Shown here one piece after another: positions 1-6,859 of a DNA stretch of 16,027 nucleotides (within the stretch, counting starts at the first letter, position 1; each line of letters starts with the position of its first letter). The notes under the pieces were generated by a model. It was not told the origin of the DNA, searched no databases, and saw nothing but the letters and a program-made list of their open reading frames with translations. This DNA comes from Methylacidiphilum sp. (GTDB lineage Bacteria; Verrucomicrobiota; Verrucomicrobiia; CAIQCK01). The stretch lies in assembly GCA_020718125.1 (NCBI GenBank), contig DYDC01000031.1, positions 1 through 16,027 on the forward strand. Direction: 5' to 3'. A program made the translations under genes and the position numbers.

Positions 1-1062
1 GAATTCCTTCTTGTTCGCTTCACACGAGGCAAGCACGGGCTTGTCGGCAAGCTTCGCCTTGAGCAATGCCTGCTCGTCCGCGCCCGCGGTGAGCGGCAGC
101 GCCACCTGGCCGCCTTCGGCCGCGGACCGTTGCAGGGCGAACATGACCTCCGCGCCGAGCGCGGCGTGGGCGAGATTGCACGGGTGGACCCTGCGGTCGT
201 CGTCGAGCCAGTCGGCCATCTGCTGGATGTAAGGCGGCATGTCGGCATCGTAGTTCATCACGCCGTCGCCGCTCTGACAGCCGCCGCTCTTGGTGACCGC
301 GCGCCAGCCGCCGTTGGTCAGCACTTCGGCGAAGCCCTCGGTGCCTTGCGCGCCGATGCGGTTTTTGCCCCACCACTTCGCGACCTCCGGCTGGTCGGGC
401 GCGCCCGCGCCGCTCTCGTAGATGCCGCGCACGCCGTTGGTGAACTGCACGAAGCCGCCGATGTAGTCGGGCGATGGATGGTTGTCGGCAAACTTGGATT
501 TGCCGGCGGCCTGCGCCATCGCCCACGCGCCGGGCGCGTAGTCATTGAACCACATCGAGTAGTCAATCATGTGGCTCAGCATGTGGGTCATCCAGCCGGT
601 GGCCGTGCCATAGATAGTGTGGACACGGCCGAGCGCGCCGCTGGCGACGATCTCCTTCACCTTCTGGTAATGCTTGCCGTAACGGTGCTGGTGGCTGACG
701 ACGGCCTTCGTGCCGGTGGAGTCGAGCAGCTTCTTCATCTCCAACATCTCGGCGCTGGCGAGCGCGACCGGCTTCTCGAACGCGATCAGCTTCGCGCCGC
801 CAGCGACGCCGGCCTTGATGAACGGCATGCGCAGGTGCGGCATGGTGCAGAAGCAGAACACGTCGGGCCGCAGTTCCGCCGCGAGCGCGGCGGCGTCCTT
901 GCCGGTCTTGGGATTGCCGAGCTTGGCTGCGGCCGCGTCGAGACGCGCCTGGTCAATGTCGCAGATGCCGGTGACTTGGAAGCGCGGGTTGGCGTTGAAC
1001 GCGGCGGCGTGGTGCATGCCGCGTTTGCCCATGCCGACAACGATGACGGAGAACTTGTTCAT
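1..1062 (-). CDS. Gfo/Idh/MocA family NAD(P)-dependent oxidoreductase (C-terminus beyond window)
   Basis: This frame is open from an ATG at 1062 to the first base of the window, giving 354 codons with no stop, so the gene is cut at its 3' end. The N-terminus (MNKFSVIVVGMGKRGMHHAA) carries the GxGxxG Rossmann dinucleotide-binding motif. Residues near 115-120 read AFEKPVAL, the EKP motif of the family, whose Lys is catalytic. A downstream HMLSHMIDYSMWF stretch fits the substrate-binding domain. Family members oxidise or reduce sugars, cyclitols or their derivatives in the cytoplasm; the substrate here cannot be told. The start is fixed because the next ATG falls inside the Rossmann motif. There is no Shine-Dalgarno sequence: a GGAGT-type repeat runs right up to the start codon. 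It lies 129 bases downstream of the aminotransferase gene on the same strand. Confidence 0.9.
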   Translation of the reverse strand, partial: MNKFSVIVVGMGKRGMHHAAAFNANPRFQVTGICDIDQARLDAAAAKLGNPKTGKDAAALAAELRPDVFCFCTMPHLRMPFIKAGVAGGAKLIAFEKPVALASAEMLEMKKLLDSTGTKAVVSHQHRYGKHYQKVKEIVASGALGRVHTIYGTATGWMTHMLSHMIDYSMWFNDYAPGAWAMAQAAGKSKFADNHPSPDYIGGFVQFTNGVRGIYESGAGAPDQPEVAKWWGKNRIGAQGTEGFAEVLTNGGWRAVTKSGGCQSGDGVMNYDADMPPYIQQMADWLDDDRRVHPCNLAHAALGAEVMFALQRSAAEGGQVALPLTAGADEQALLKAKLADKPVLASCEANKKEF

Positions 1063-1186
1063 TGGAGTGTTGGAGTGTTGGAGTGTTGAGTTCGGGAACG
1101 GAGCGTTGAAGTCAGGAGTATTGGAGCGCCGGGCCTTCGTCAATCAGCCCATGACTCCAATACTCCACCACTCCATTACTCCAATT
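1062..1186. repeat. Intergenic GGAGTRTT/ACTCCAAY repeat mosaic
   Basis: The gap between the oxidoreductase and aminotransferase genes is almost entirely repeats. Three tandem units of GGAGTGTT occupy about 1064-1087. A GGAGTATTGGAG copy lies at 1115-1126, and its perfect 12-base inverse CTCCAATACTCC lies at 1155-1166, followed by further ACTCC units to about 1183. The inverted copies could fold into a hairpin in the transcript and act as a weak terminator or processing site, which is inference. Short mosaics of this kind are, from recollection, common between genes in Verrucomicrobia-type genomes. Confidence 0.75.
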
Positions 1187-1191
1187 GTCGT

Positions 1192-2316
1192 TTACTTCTG
1201 CGCCTTGTCCCAATCGAGGGACTTGGCAATGACGTAGTCCACTTCCTCGGCCGTCAGCTCGGGGAACATCGGCAGGCTGACGCAGGTCGCGGCGTTGTGC
1301 TCGGCGTTCGCCACGGAGCCGACGATGCGCGCGCCCTTGCCCCACGGATAACCTTCCTGCTTGTGGATGGCGATCGAGTAGTGGGTCTTGGCGTCAATGC
1401 CGTTGTCCACGAGGAACTGCACCATCGCGTCGCGCTGCTCGGCCTTCTTCGTCTCGATGGCGTAGAGGTGGAACACGTGGCGATAGCCCGGCACTTCGTA
1501 GGGGAGCGTGAAGTTCTTCGCGCCCTTGAGTCCGGCGGTGTAACACGCCGCCCACTTGCGGCGCAGGTCGCTCCACGCGGTGATGTGCTTGAGCTTGGCG
1601 CTGAGGATGCCGGCGTGAATGTCGTCGAGCCGGCTGTTGAAGCCGAAACTGTGGACGTTGCGCTTGGCCGAGCCGTGGTTGCGCAGCTTGCGGACCTTCG
1701 CGTCAATGTCGGCGTTGTTGGTCACCAACGCGCCGCTGTCGCCAAACGTGCCGAGGTTCTTCTGGATGATGAAGCTGGTCGTGGCCGCGTCGCTCAGTTC
1801 GCCGATGCGGAAGCTGCCGCCGTTCGCGTCAATGGCTTGGGCGTTGTCCTCGACGATCTTGAGCTTGTGCTTGTCGGCGATCTTCTTGATGGCCGGCATG
1901 TCGGCACACTGGCCGTAGAGGTGGACCGGGATGATGGCCTTGGTCTTCGGCGTGATGGCCGCCTCGATCTTGGCCGGGTCAATGCACTTGGTTTTCGGGC
2001 AGCAATCCACGAAGACGGCGGTTGCGCCGGCGATCCAGATCGCCTCGGCGGTCGCGAAGAACGTGTTCGGGTGCGTGATGACCTCATCGCCGGGGCCGAT
2101 GCCGAGCGCCATCAGGGCGAGCCAGATCGCGTCGGTGCCGTTGCCGAGGCCGATGGCGAACTTGGCGCCGCTGTATTTGGCGAACTCCGCCTCGAACTGC
2201 TTGAGCATCGGGCCTTGGACATATTCGCCGCTCATCAGCACCCGCTGGATGTTGGCGTCAATCTCCGCCTTGATGTTCTGGTATTGCCTGACGTGACCGT
2301 AGAACGCGACTTTCAT
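1192..2316 (-). CDS. DegT/DnrJ/EryC1/StrS family PLP-dependent aminotransferase
   Basis: The 374-residue product has the usual length of sugar-nucleotide aminotransferases of this fold-type I family. GNGTDAIWLALMALGIGPGDE (about residues 59-79) is the cofactor-phosphate region. IVEDNAQA has the conserved Asp157 that contacts the pyridine nitrogen. TSFIIQKNLGTFGDSGALVT supplies the PLP Schiff-base lysine, Lys186. Such enzymes transfer an amino group from glutamate to keto-sugar nucleotides for cell-surface glycans, although some relatives act on other substrates. The ATG at 2316 is preferred because AGGAA lies 10 bases upstream. An in-frame ATG at 2367 would add 17 residues that do not resemble the family and would overlap the preceding gene. 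It follows the LmbE gene by 43 bases and is probably cotranscribed with it. Confidence 0.93.
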   Translation of the reverse strand: MKVAFYGHVRQYQNIKAEIDANIQRVLMSGEYVQGPMLKQFEAEFAKYSGAKFAIGLGNGTDAIWLALMALGIGPGDEVITHPNTFFATAEAIWIAGATAVFVDCCPKTKCIDPAKIEAAITPKTKAIIPVHLYGQCADMPAIKKIADKHKLKIVEDNAQAIDANGGSFRIGELSDAATTSFIIQKNLGTFGDSGALVTNNADIDAKVRKLRNHGSAKRNVHSFGFNSRLDDIHAGILSAKLKHITAWSDLRRKWAACYTAGLKGAKNFTLPYEVPGYRHVFHLYAIETKKAEQRDAMVQFLVDNGIDAKTHYSIAIHKQEGYPWGKGARIVGSVANAEHNAATCVSLPMFPELTAEEVDYVIAKSLDWDKAQK

Positions 2317-2359
2317 GGTCTCTCGATTCCTTTCGTGTGTGTTGAGGGGTGAGATTGCG

Positions 2360-3220
2360 TTATGCAAACAGCTTCTTCAAATCATCTTTTCGCGAAACCA
2401 GCCTGCCGCCGTCGAAAACCTTCTCCAGCCTGCCGCCCACCCAGCGTTGCAGCCGGTAGAGCGTCGCGAACGTGAACTTCGGCGCCTCACCGCCCTGGCC
2501 GACGACGATCTCCGCGCCGCGCCGGACGTTGTCCTGCATCCACGCCGGCAGGCCGATGTGATACGGGTTCCTCTGCACCTCGCCCACGTGGAACGAAGTC
2601 GCGGCAACCAGGTCGGCCACATCGCGCGGGCTGGACTCGACCACCAGGTTCGGCGTAGTCATCGCGCCCCAAAATTCCGTCTCCACGACGCAGCAGGAGA
2701 ATGACGCGCCCAGCTTCGCCATTGCCTCCATCACGAGCAGGTTCGCGCCGATGTGCGACAAGTTCCAATCCTGCGCGTGAGGCATGAACACGACCCGCGG
2801 CTGCTCGCGCTGAAGAATCCCGGCGATGATGTCCACTGCCGCCGACCAGTTGGCCGGGTCGCTCTCGCGGCCCTTGGGATTGATCTTCTCCAAGCCGCCG
2901 TCGCGCGTCTGGATGAGGCCGAAGCCGAGATAGCCGCACGCGTTCTGCAGCTCAACCCAGCGGCCCGCCTGACGCTCCTTCTTGCTGCCCTGCGTGACGG
3001 CGACGTTGATGACGTTCCATCGCAACTCGCGCAGGATGCGGAGCGGCAGCGCGCCGATGACACACTCGTCGTCGGGATGCGGCGCGAAGATGAGCGCTTT
3101 CGGAGCGTTGGCGCGCACTTTCGGCCGCCGTGCCGGCGGCAGACCGCCGAGCGGGGTCGCGGCGCCCTTCTGAATCCAACGCACGTAGCCGGACACCAAC
3201 GATCGGTAAGGATTCCTCAT
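2360..3220 (-). CDS. LmbE/PIG-L family (GlcNAc-type) deacetylase
   Basis: The 286-residue product carries the metal-binding signature PHPDDE at about residues 47-52 and a second ligand region HAQDWNLSH, matching the zinc-dependent N-acetylglucosaminyl deacetylase fold (PIG-L, MshB, BshB). Members remove acetyl groups from GlcNAc-type substrates, and some act on other small amides. No signal peptide is evident. Its ATG overlaps the stop of the upstream ROK gene as ATGA (3217-3220) and has a GAGG Shine-Dalgarno about 6 bases upstream, which fixes the start. The frame stays open for a further 285 codons upstream across the ROK gene, but that stretch has no family resemblance and is an accidental overlap. 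An adjacent sugar kinase-like protein and aminotransferase point to amino-sugar metabolism, which is inference. Confidence 0.92.
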   Translation of the reverse strand: MRNPYRSLVSGYVRWIQKGAATPLGGLPPARRPKVRANAPKALIFAPHPDDECVIGALPLRILRELRWNVINVAVTQGSKKERQAGRWVELQNACGYLGFGLIQTRDGGLEKINPKGRESDPANWSAAVDIIAGILQREQPRVVFMPHAQDWNLSHIGANLLVMEAMAKLGASFSCCVVETEFWGAMTTPNLVVESSPRDVADLVAATSFHVGEVQRNPYHIGLPAWMQDNVRRGAEIVVGQGGEAPKFTFATLYRLQRWVGGRLEKVFDGGRLVSRKDDLKKLFA

Positions 3221-4644
3221 GGTTGGCCTCGTTTGATCTCCGGCAGGCTCGCCGCCGCGACCGCCTGGCCGACGCGGCGGCCCTTCTCGTCCGGCACGTG
3301 CAGCGCGACCTTCGAGGCGAAGTCGGGAAACTCCTTCGCCAAAACTTCGCACGCCTTCTTCATGATCACCTCGCCGCCCGCGCCGGAGGTGACTCGGCCG
3401 AGGATGAGCATGTTCTCGAAGTCGTAGAAGTCGTGGTAGTGCGGGATGGCGTAGCCGAGATAGACGCCGATGGTCTCGAAAATCCGCAGCGCGTTCGCGT
3501 CGCCCGAGTCGGCCTTCTTCTGCACTTCCTTCAACCGCTCCGGCAGGCCCATCTCCTTCGGGAATCCGAACCCCGCCGTCGGCGCGAGTTTGTTCACCGC
3601 CTGCTGCGAGAAGTAAAGCGCGCCGACACCGCAGTCGCCCGACCATTCGTCCGGCGGCGCGGCGGGATTGTAGTCCACCGGCGCGAATGCCAGTTCCGTG
3701 AGCCAGCCCGGCAGGCTGCCCGCGCGGTCCATGAACCCGGCCGCCTCGCTCGAACCCATCGCGACGCCGAGCATGGCGTTCTTGCCGAGCGACATCGCGC
3801 CCGCCAGCGCCGTCACGTCGCCGTCGTTGATGACCACCAGCGGCACACCCCACTCGCGCTGGAGGTTCAGGAACATCGGTTTCACGACCGACTCGAACTG
3901 CTCCAACGGCACTGCCCGGAAGAGCGACGCGACCATCACCTTGTTGTCTATGTAGATGCCCGCCGAACTGCCGCCGATGGCGTCCACGCGCGGCATGTGC
4001 GACGCCGCAAGCTTCAGGCCCGCGTTGATCTTCGCGCAGTGGTAAGCCGGGTCCGGCTCGGTCTTCGGGTCCCACGGAATCTCCGTGCTGAACACCGCGT
4101 TGCCGTCCACGACCGCCGCGAGTTTGTAATCGCTCGCGCCGAGATCGAATCCGATCCGGCAGCCGTCGAGATGGCCGCCGACCGCCGACTTCGAGGCTTT
4201 CTCGGCCGGCAGCTTCTCACGCGGCACGATCGCGACCTCGAACGGCCGGCCATAGACACGCGCCATCAGTTCCGCGTCGAACGCCCGAGCGCCGCCCGCA
4301 CGATACGCGTCGCGGATCGGCGCGCAGAGCGGCTCCGGCCCTGCCAGCCAGACCTTCCAGCCGCCGATGGACCAGAGAAGGAACTTGATCGTCCGTTCGA
4401 GGAACCGGACCGTGTCGGCGTCGTGCGCGCTGCCTGGCGCGAACACATCCACATCGTAGCGCGCCACCAAGCCGTTGTTGCGCTCGACGGCAACGCCGAT
4501 GGAGGTTTCGGTCACAGCAGCGACCGCTTTGCGATACGCGCGATTGCCCAACGCCGCCGGCCGGAAACCGGGGTCGAGTGGCGCGGCAATGCGCGGCCGC
4601 ACTTCAAGCAATGACTGGGTCGTAGTCACGATTGGCTCGCTCAC
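3217..4644 (-). CDS. ROK-family (ASKHA fold) sugar kinase-like protein with N-terminal extension
   Basis: The 475-residue product contains an ASKHA/ROK-type domain from about residue 163. RIGFDLGASDYK is the phosphate-1 motif, VINDGDVTALAGAM (about 271-284) carries the catalytic-type Asp, and VAMGSSEAAGF is the second phosphate/adenosine loop. ROK members are sugar kinases such as glucokinase or N-acetylmannosamine kinase, or are sugar-responsive repressors. There is no helix-turn-helix and no Cys-rich zinc loop (CxCGxxxCxE), so it is neither a NagC-type repressor nor a typical zinc ROK kinase. The first ~160 residues form an extra domain of unknown role, containing GGWKVWLAGPEP and ARVYGRPFEV. 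The start is a GTG at 4644 with a weak ribosome site. It follows the hycG stop after an 88-base gap and overlaps the LmbE start by 4 bases. Confidence 0.85.
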   Translation of the reverse strand: MSEPIVTTTQSLLEVRPRIAAPLDPGFRPAALGNRAYRKAVAAVTETSIGVAVERNNGLVARYDVDVFAPGSAHDADTVRFLERTIKFLLWSIGGWKVWLAGPEPLCAPIRDAYRAGGARAFDAELMARVYGRPFEVAIVPREKLPAEKASKSAVGGHLDGCRIGFDLGASDYKLAAVVDGNAVFSTEIPWDPKTEPDPAYHCAKINAGLKLAASHMPRVDAIGGSSAGIYIDNKVMVASLFRAVPLEQFESVVKPMFLNLQREWGVPLVVINDGDVTALAGAMSLGKNAMLGVAMGSSEAAGFMDRAGSLPGWLTELAFAPVDYNPAAPPDEWSGDCGVGALYFSQQAVNKLAPTAGFGFPKEMGLPERLKEVQKKADSGDANALRIFETIGVYLGYAIPHYHDFYDFENMLILGRVTSGAGGEVIMKKACEVLAKEFPDFASKVALHVPDEKGRRVGQAVAAASLPEIKRGQP

Positions 4645-4732
4645 GAAGGCGTATTTCCAGCAACACGAAGCCGGGACTTTGCTAGGAAGCGCCAGTCAAG
4701 GCAAGTTCAAATCCAGCCACGGAAGTGCGCGG
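4645..4732. other. Short spacer between the hydrogenase cluster and the sugar genes
   Basis: This 88-base spacer separates the hycG stop from the ROK start. I see no strong GC hairpin with a T-tract, so there is no evident intrinsic terminator, and readthrough from the hydrogenase cluster into the ROK-LmbE-DegT genes is possible. No convincing promoter is visible either. Confidence 0.4.
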
Positions 4733-5269
4733 CTAAACCTTCTCGACTTTCTCGTAAACCACGAGTTCGTCACGGCCACGCAGGTCGCCAGGATGGTAGC
4801 GCGGGATGGGCAACTCGATCTGCTTGAACTGCACCGGGGCGGTCTTCTTGTCCACGAGACCGAGCGCGACCGCGACGCCGTAGATGATGGCCTCGGGGCG
4901 CGGCGGACAGCCGGGGATGTAGAAGTTCACGGGCACGACCTTCTCGACCGGGCCGAGGACGGAGTAGCTGTCGAACCAGATGCCGCCGCCGCAGGCGCAG
5001 GAGCCGATGGCGAAGACGAGCTTCGGCGCGGGCATGGCGTCGTAGGCGCGCTTGAGGGCCTGGCCGGTGGCGCGCATCGCCGGCCCCTGGCAGAGCATCA
5101 CGTCGGCGTGGCGCGGCGAGCCGACCAGCTTGATGCCGAACCGCTCGGCGTCGTAGTAGGGCGTGAGGACGTTGAGCACCTCGATGTCGCATCCGTTGCA
5201 GCCGCCGCTGTTGGCGTGATAGACCCACAGCGACCGGCCGAACATTTTTTGGCAGAGTTTCTTCAGCAT
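4733..5269 (-). CDS. hycG: Group 4 [NiFe] hydrogenase small subunit (HycG/EchC/NuoB-like)
   Basis: The 178-residue product is a short NuoB-type small subunit that binds the proximal [4Fe-4S] cluster next to the [NiFe] centre. The ligand region shows GGCNGCDIE (Cys24, Cys27), FAIGSCACGGG (Cys91, Cys93) and YIPGCPPRPEAI (Cys121), the pattern of HycG, MbhJ and EchC. There is no twin-arginine signal peptide and no C-terminal anchor, as expected for group 4 enzymes facing the cytoplasm. It accepts electrons from the HycF ferredoxin and passes them to HycE. It starts 6 bases after the hycF stop and is the last hydrogenase gene of the cluster. Confidence 0.95.
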   Translation of the reverse strand: MLKKLCQKMFGRSLWVYHANSGGCNGCDIEVLNVLTPYYDAERFGIKLVGSPRHADVMLCQGPAMRATGQALKRAYDAMPAPKLVFAIGSCACGGGIWFDSYSVLGPVEKVVPVNFYIPGCPPRPEAIIYGVAVALGLVDKKTAPVQFKQIELPIPRYHPGDLRGRDELVVYEKVEKV

Positions 5270-5275
5270 GGCGGC

Positions 5276-5800
5276 TCAGTCCCACTCAATCTTGATGTCG
5301 TCCACGACCGGCTCGCTTTCGAGGTAGGCCTTCGAGCGGAACACCCAGCGCTCGTGCGCCACGTCGTCGAAGCGGTAGCCTTTCATCTTCAATTGGTCCA
5401 GCGTCGTCGGCTCCTTGAAACACCGCCCGCACCGCTGGCAGGTGCTCATGAACAGCTCGATCCGCTGCTGGATGTCGCCGATGGCGTTGGTAGCGTTCTC
5501 GAACTCGTGGCTCATCGTGACGGCCTTCTCGGGGCAAACGTCGGCGCAGCGCCCGCAGTAGGTGCAGCGGCGGCCGAGGTATTGCAGGACGCGCACCTCC
5601 TGGCACACGTCGAACACGAGGATCTCGCGCGCGGGGCAGTTGTTGGCGCAGCCACCGCAGCCGGTGCACTTGGCCGCGTCGAAGATGGGCCGTCCGCGGA
5701 ACCTCTCCGGCACGGGCCGGGCCTGCGCCGGATACGGCAGCGTCACGCGCCCCGCCTTCAGGCAGACAATCGTCTCTTTGAGTTTGCTCAGGACAGACAT
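5276..5800 (-). CDS. hycF: Hydrogenase ferredoxin-like subunit (HycF/NuoI-like), two [4Fe-4S] clusters
   Basis: The 174-residue product has two classical ferredoxin motifs, CTGCGGCANNCP (Cys45-55) and CTYCGRCADVCP (Cys79-89), each for one [4Fe-4S] cluster. It also has a third cysteine group, STCQRCGRCFKEP (Cys121, 124, 127), similar in place to the extra CxCxxC region of E. coli HycF and HyfH. The N-terminal TLPYPAQARPVPERFRGRP stretch is typical of the NuoI/HycF family. It should wire electrons from the peripheral dehydrogenase module to HycG. The ATG at 5800 has GGAG five bases upstream. A repeat mosaic separates it from hycD, the only sizeable gap inside the cluster. Confidence 0.95.
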   Translation of the reverse strand: MSVLSKLKETIVCLKAGRVTLPYPAQARPVPERFRGRPIFDAAKCTGCGGCANNCPAREILVFDVCQEVRVLQYLGRRCTYCGRCADVCPEKAVTMSHEFENATNAIGDIQQRIELFMSTCQRCGRCFKEPTTLDQLKMKGYRFDDVAHERWVFRSKAYLESEPVVDDIKIEWD

Positions 5801-5810
5801 GTTCGCTCCA

Positions 5811-5940
5811 AAAGTCCGAAGGCCGAAATCCGAAACTCGAAGGAAGGTCGAAGGCCGAAATCCAAAACAATCCCCGTGTGGGCATTTCGGCCTTCGGGTT
5901 TCGGCCTTCCTTCAGCCTTCGACCCTCGGATTTCGGGTTT
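5811..5940. repeat. GGCCGAAATCCGAA-type inverted repeat mosaic between hycD and hycF
   Basis: The gap between hycD and hycF is filled by repeated units such as GAAGGCCGAAATCC (twice, near 5818-5832 and 5850-5863). Opposing copies of TTTCGGCCTTC lie in the right half (about 5885-5910), ending in CTCGGATTTCGGGTTT. Left and right halves are imperfect inverse complements and could form a long hairpin around a CCCCGTGTGGG core. The element ends just before the hycF ribosome-binding site. It could modulate readthrough between hycD and hycF, or it may be a neutral mobile repeat. Confidence 0.7.
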
Positions 5941-5941
5941 C

Positions 5942-6859
5942 TCAGTATCCATAGCCAGCCAAAACCAGTGCAATCATCGCCACGCCGAGCAAGCCCGCGA
6001 AATAGCGGATGGCTTGGTCAATCCGGTAGCGCGCGTGCGTCGCCGCGACCAACGTCACCAGCAGCACCAGCACAAAAACTTTCGCCCAGAACGCCAGCCA
6101 TCCCAAGCCGAACGGCAGCCCCGCGCCCCACGGCACGAACAGCGCCACGAACAGCGCGCTGTAGATGACCAGCTTGGCCATCTGGGCGTATTTCAAGAGC
6201 GCGAGTTTCGGGCCGCTGTATTCCATGAGCGGGCCTTCCATGATCTCCGTCTCGGCCTCGGAGATGTCGAACGGCACGCGCTGGACGAACGCCTGGAACG
6301 ACAGCAGCATCACCGCCAGCATGATGACGCCCGACACCGGCACGCCCGTGGCATACACCGAGCCGTTCAGCACCGTATCGAGCCGGAACGAGCCTGTGTG
6401 CACCGCGCCAATGACGATGGCCACGGCGAACAACGGCTCCAGCGCGATCATCGTCATCATCTCGCGGCTGATGCCGATCAACGAGTAGGTCGAGCCAGCC
6501 GCCAAGCCCGCCAGCAACGTGCAGACGCCGCTTAACGTGAGAAGGTAAATCAGCAGGATGGCGTCACCCGCGCCGTTCATCGGCGCCGGGAAGCCCATCG
6601 GCACCAGACAGGCCAGCGTTAACACGGTCGCGAGCGACAGATAGACCGAGAACCGCTGCATGAGCGGTATCTCTCCGGATTCGATGTCCTCCTTGCCGAG
6701 CAGCTTCAGCAGGTCGTAGTAAGCCTGCCAGATGGGCGGCCCTTGCCGCGACTGGATACGCGCCGTCACCTTGCGCAGCACGCCCTGGAAGAACGGCGCA
6801 ATTACCAGCACGATGGCCACGTTCGCCAGACCGCCGAGGATGGGCAGGAGCGTCTTCAT
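5942..6859 (-). CDS. hycD: Hydrogenase membrane subunit (HycD/EchB/NuoH-like)
   Basis: The 305-residue product is strongly hydrophobic, with roughly eight predicted membrane helices. It carries the NuoH-family signatures RQGPPIWQAYYDLLKLLGKE (about residues 38-57) and FDISEAETEIMEGPLMEYSG (197-216). This subunit anchors the hydrogenase arm to the membrane and forms the ion-coupling interface with the antiporter-like subunit. The start ATG overlaps the hycE stop by four bases (ATGA at 6856-6859), which fixes it; an upstream extension would overlap hycE. The length matches E. coli HycD (about 307 residues). Confidence 0.96.
   Translation of the reverse strand: MKTLLPILGGLANVAIVLVIAPFFQGVLRKVTARIQSRQGPPIWQAYYDLLKLLGKEDIESGEIPLMQRFSVYLSLATVLTLACLVPMGFPAPMNGAGDAILLIYLLTLSGVCTLLAGLAAGSTYSLIGISREMMTMIALEPLFAVAIVIGAVHTGSFRLDTVLNGSVYATGVPVSGVIMLAVMLLSFQAFVQRVPFDISEAETEIMEGPLMEYSGPKLALLKYAQMAKLVIYSALFVALFVPWGAGLPFGLGWLAFWAKVFVLVLLVTLVAATHARYRIDQAIRYFAGLLGVAMIALVLAGYGY

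Noticed and set aside
1062..1186. CRISPR array
   Set aside because: The units are only 7-12 bases with no unique spacers of regular length, and they occur in both orientations.
3221..4075. N-terminal extension of the LmbE frame across the ROK gene, which would give a 571-residue fusion
   Set aside because: The extension is low-complexity Gly/Arg-rich sequence overlapping the well-supported ROK gene. The ATGA overlap and GAGG site support the short start.
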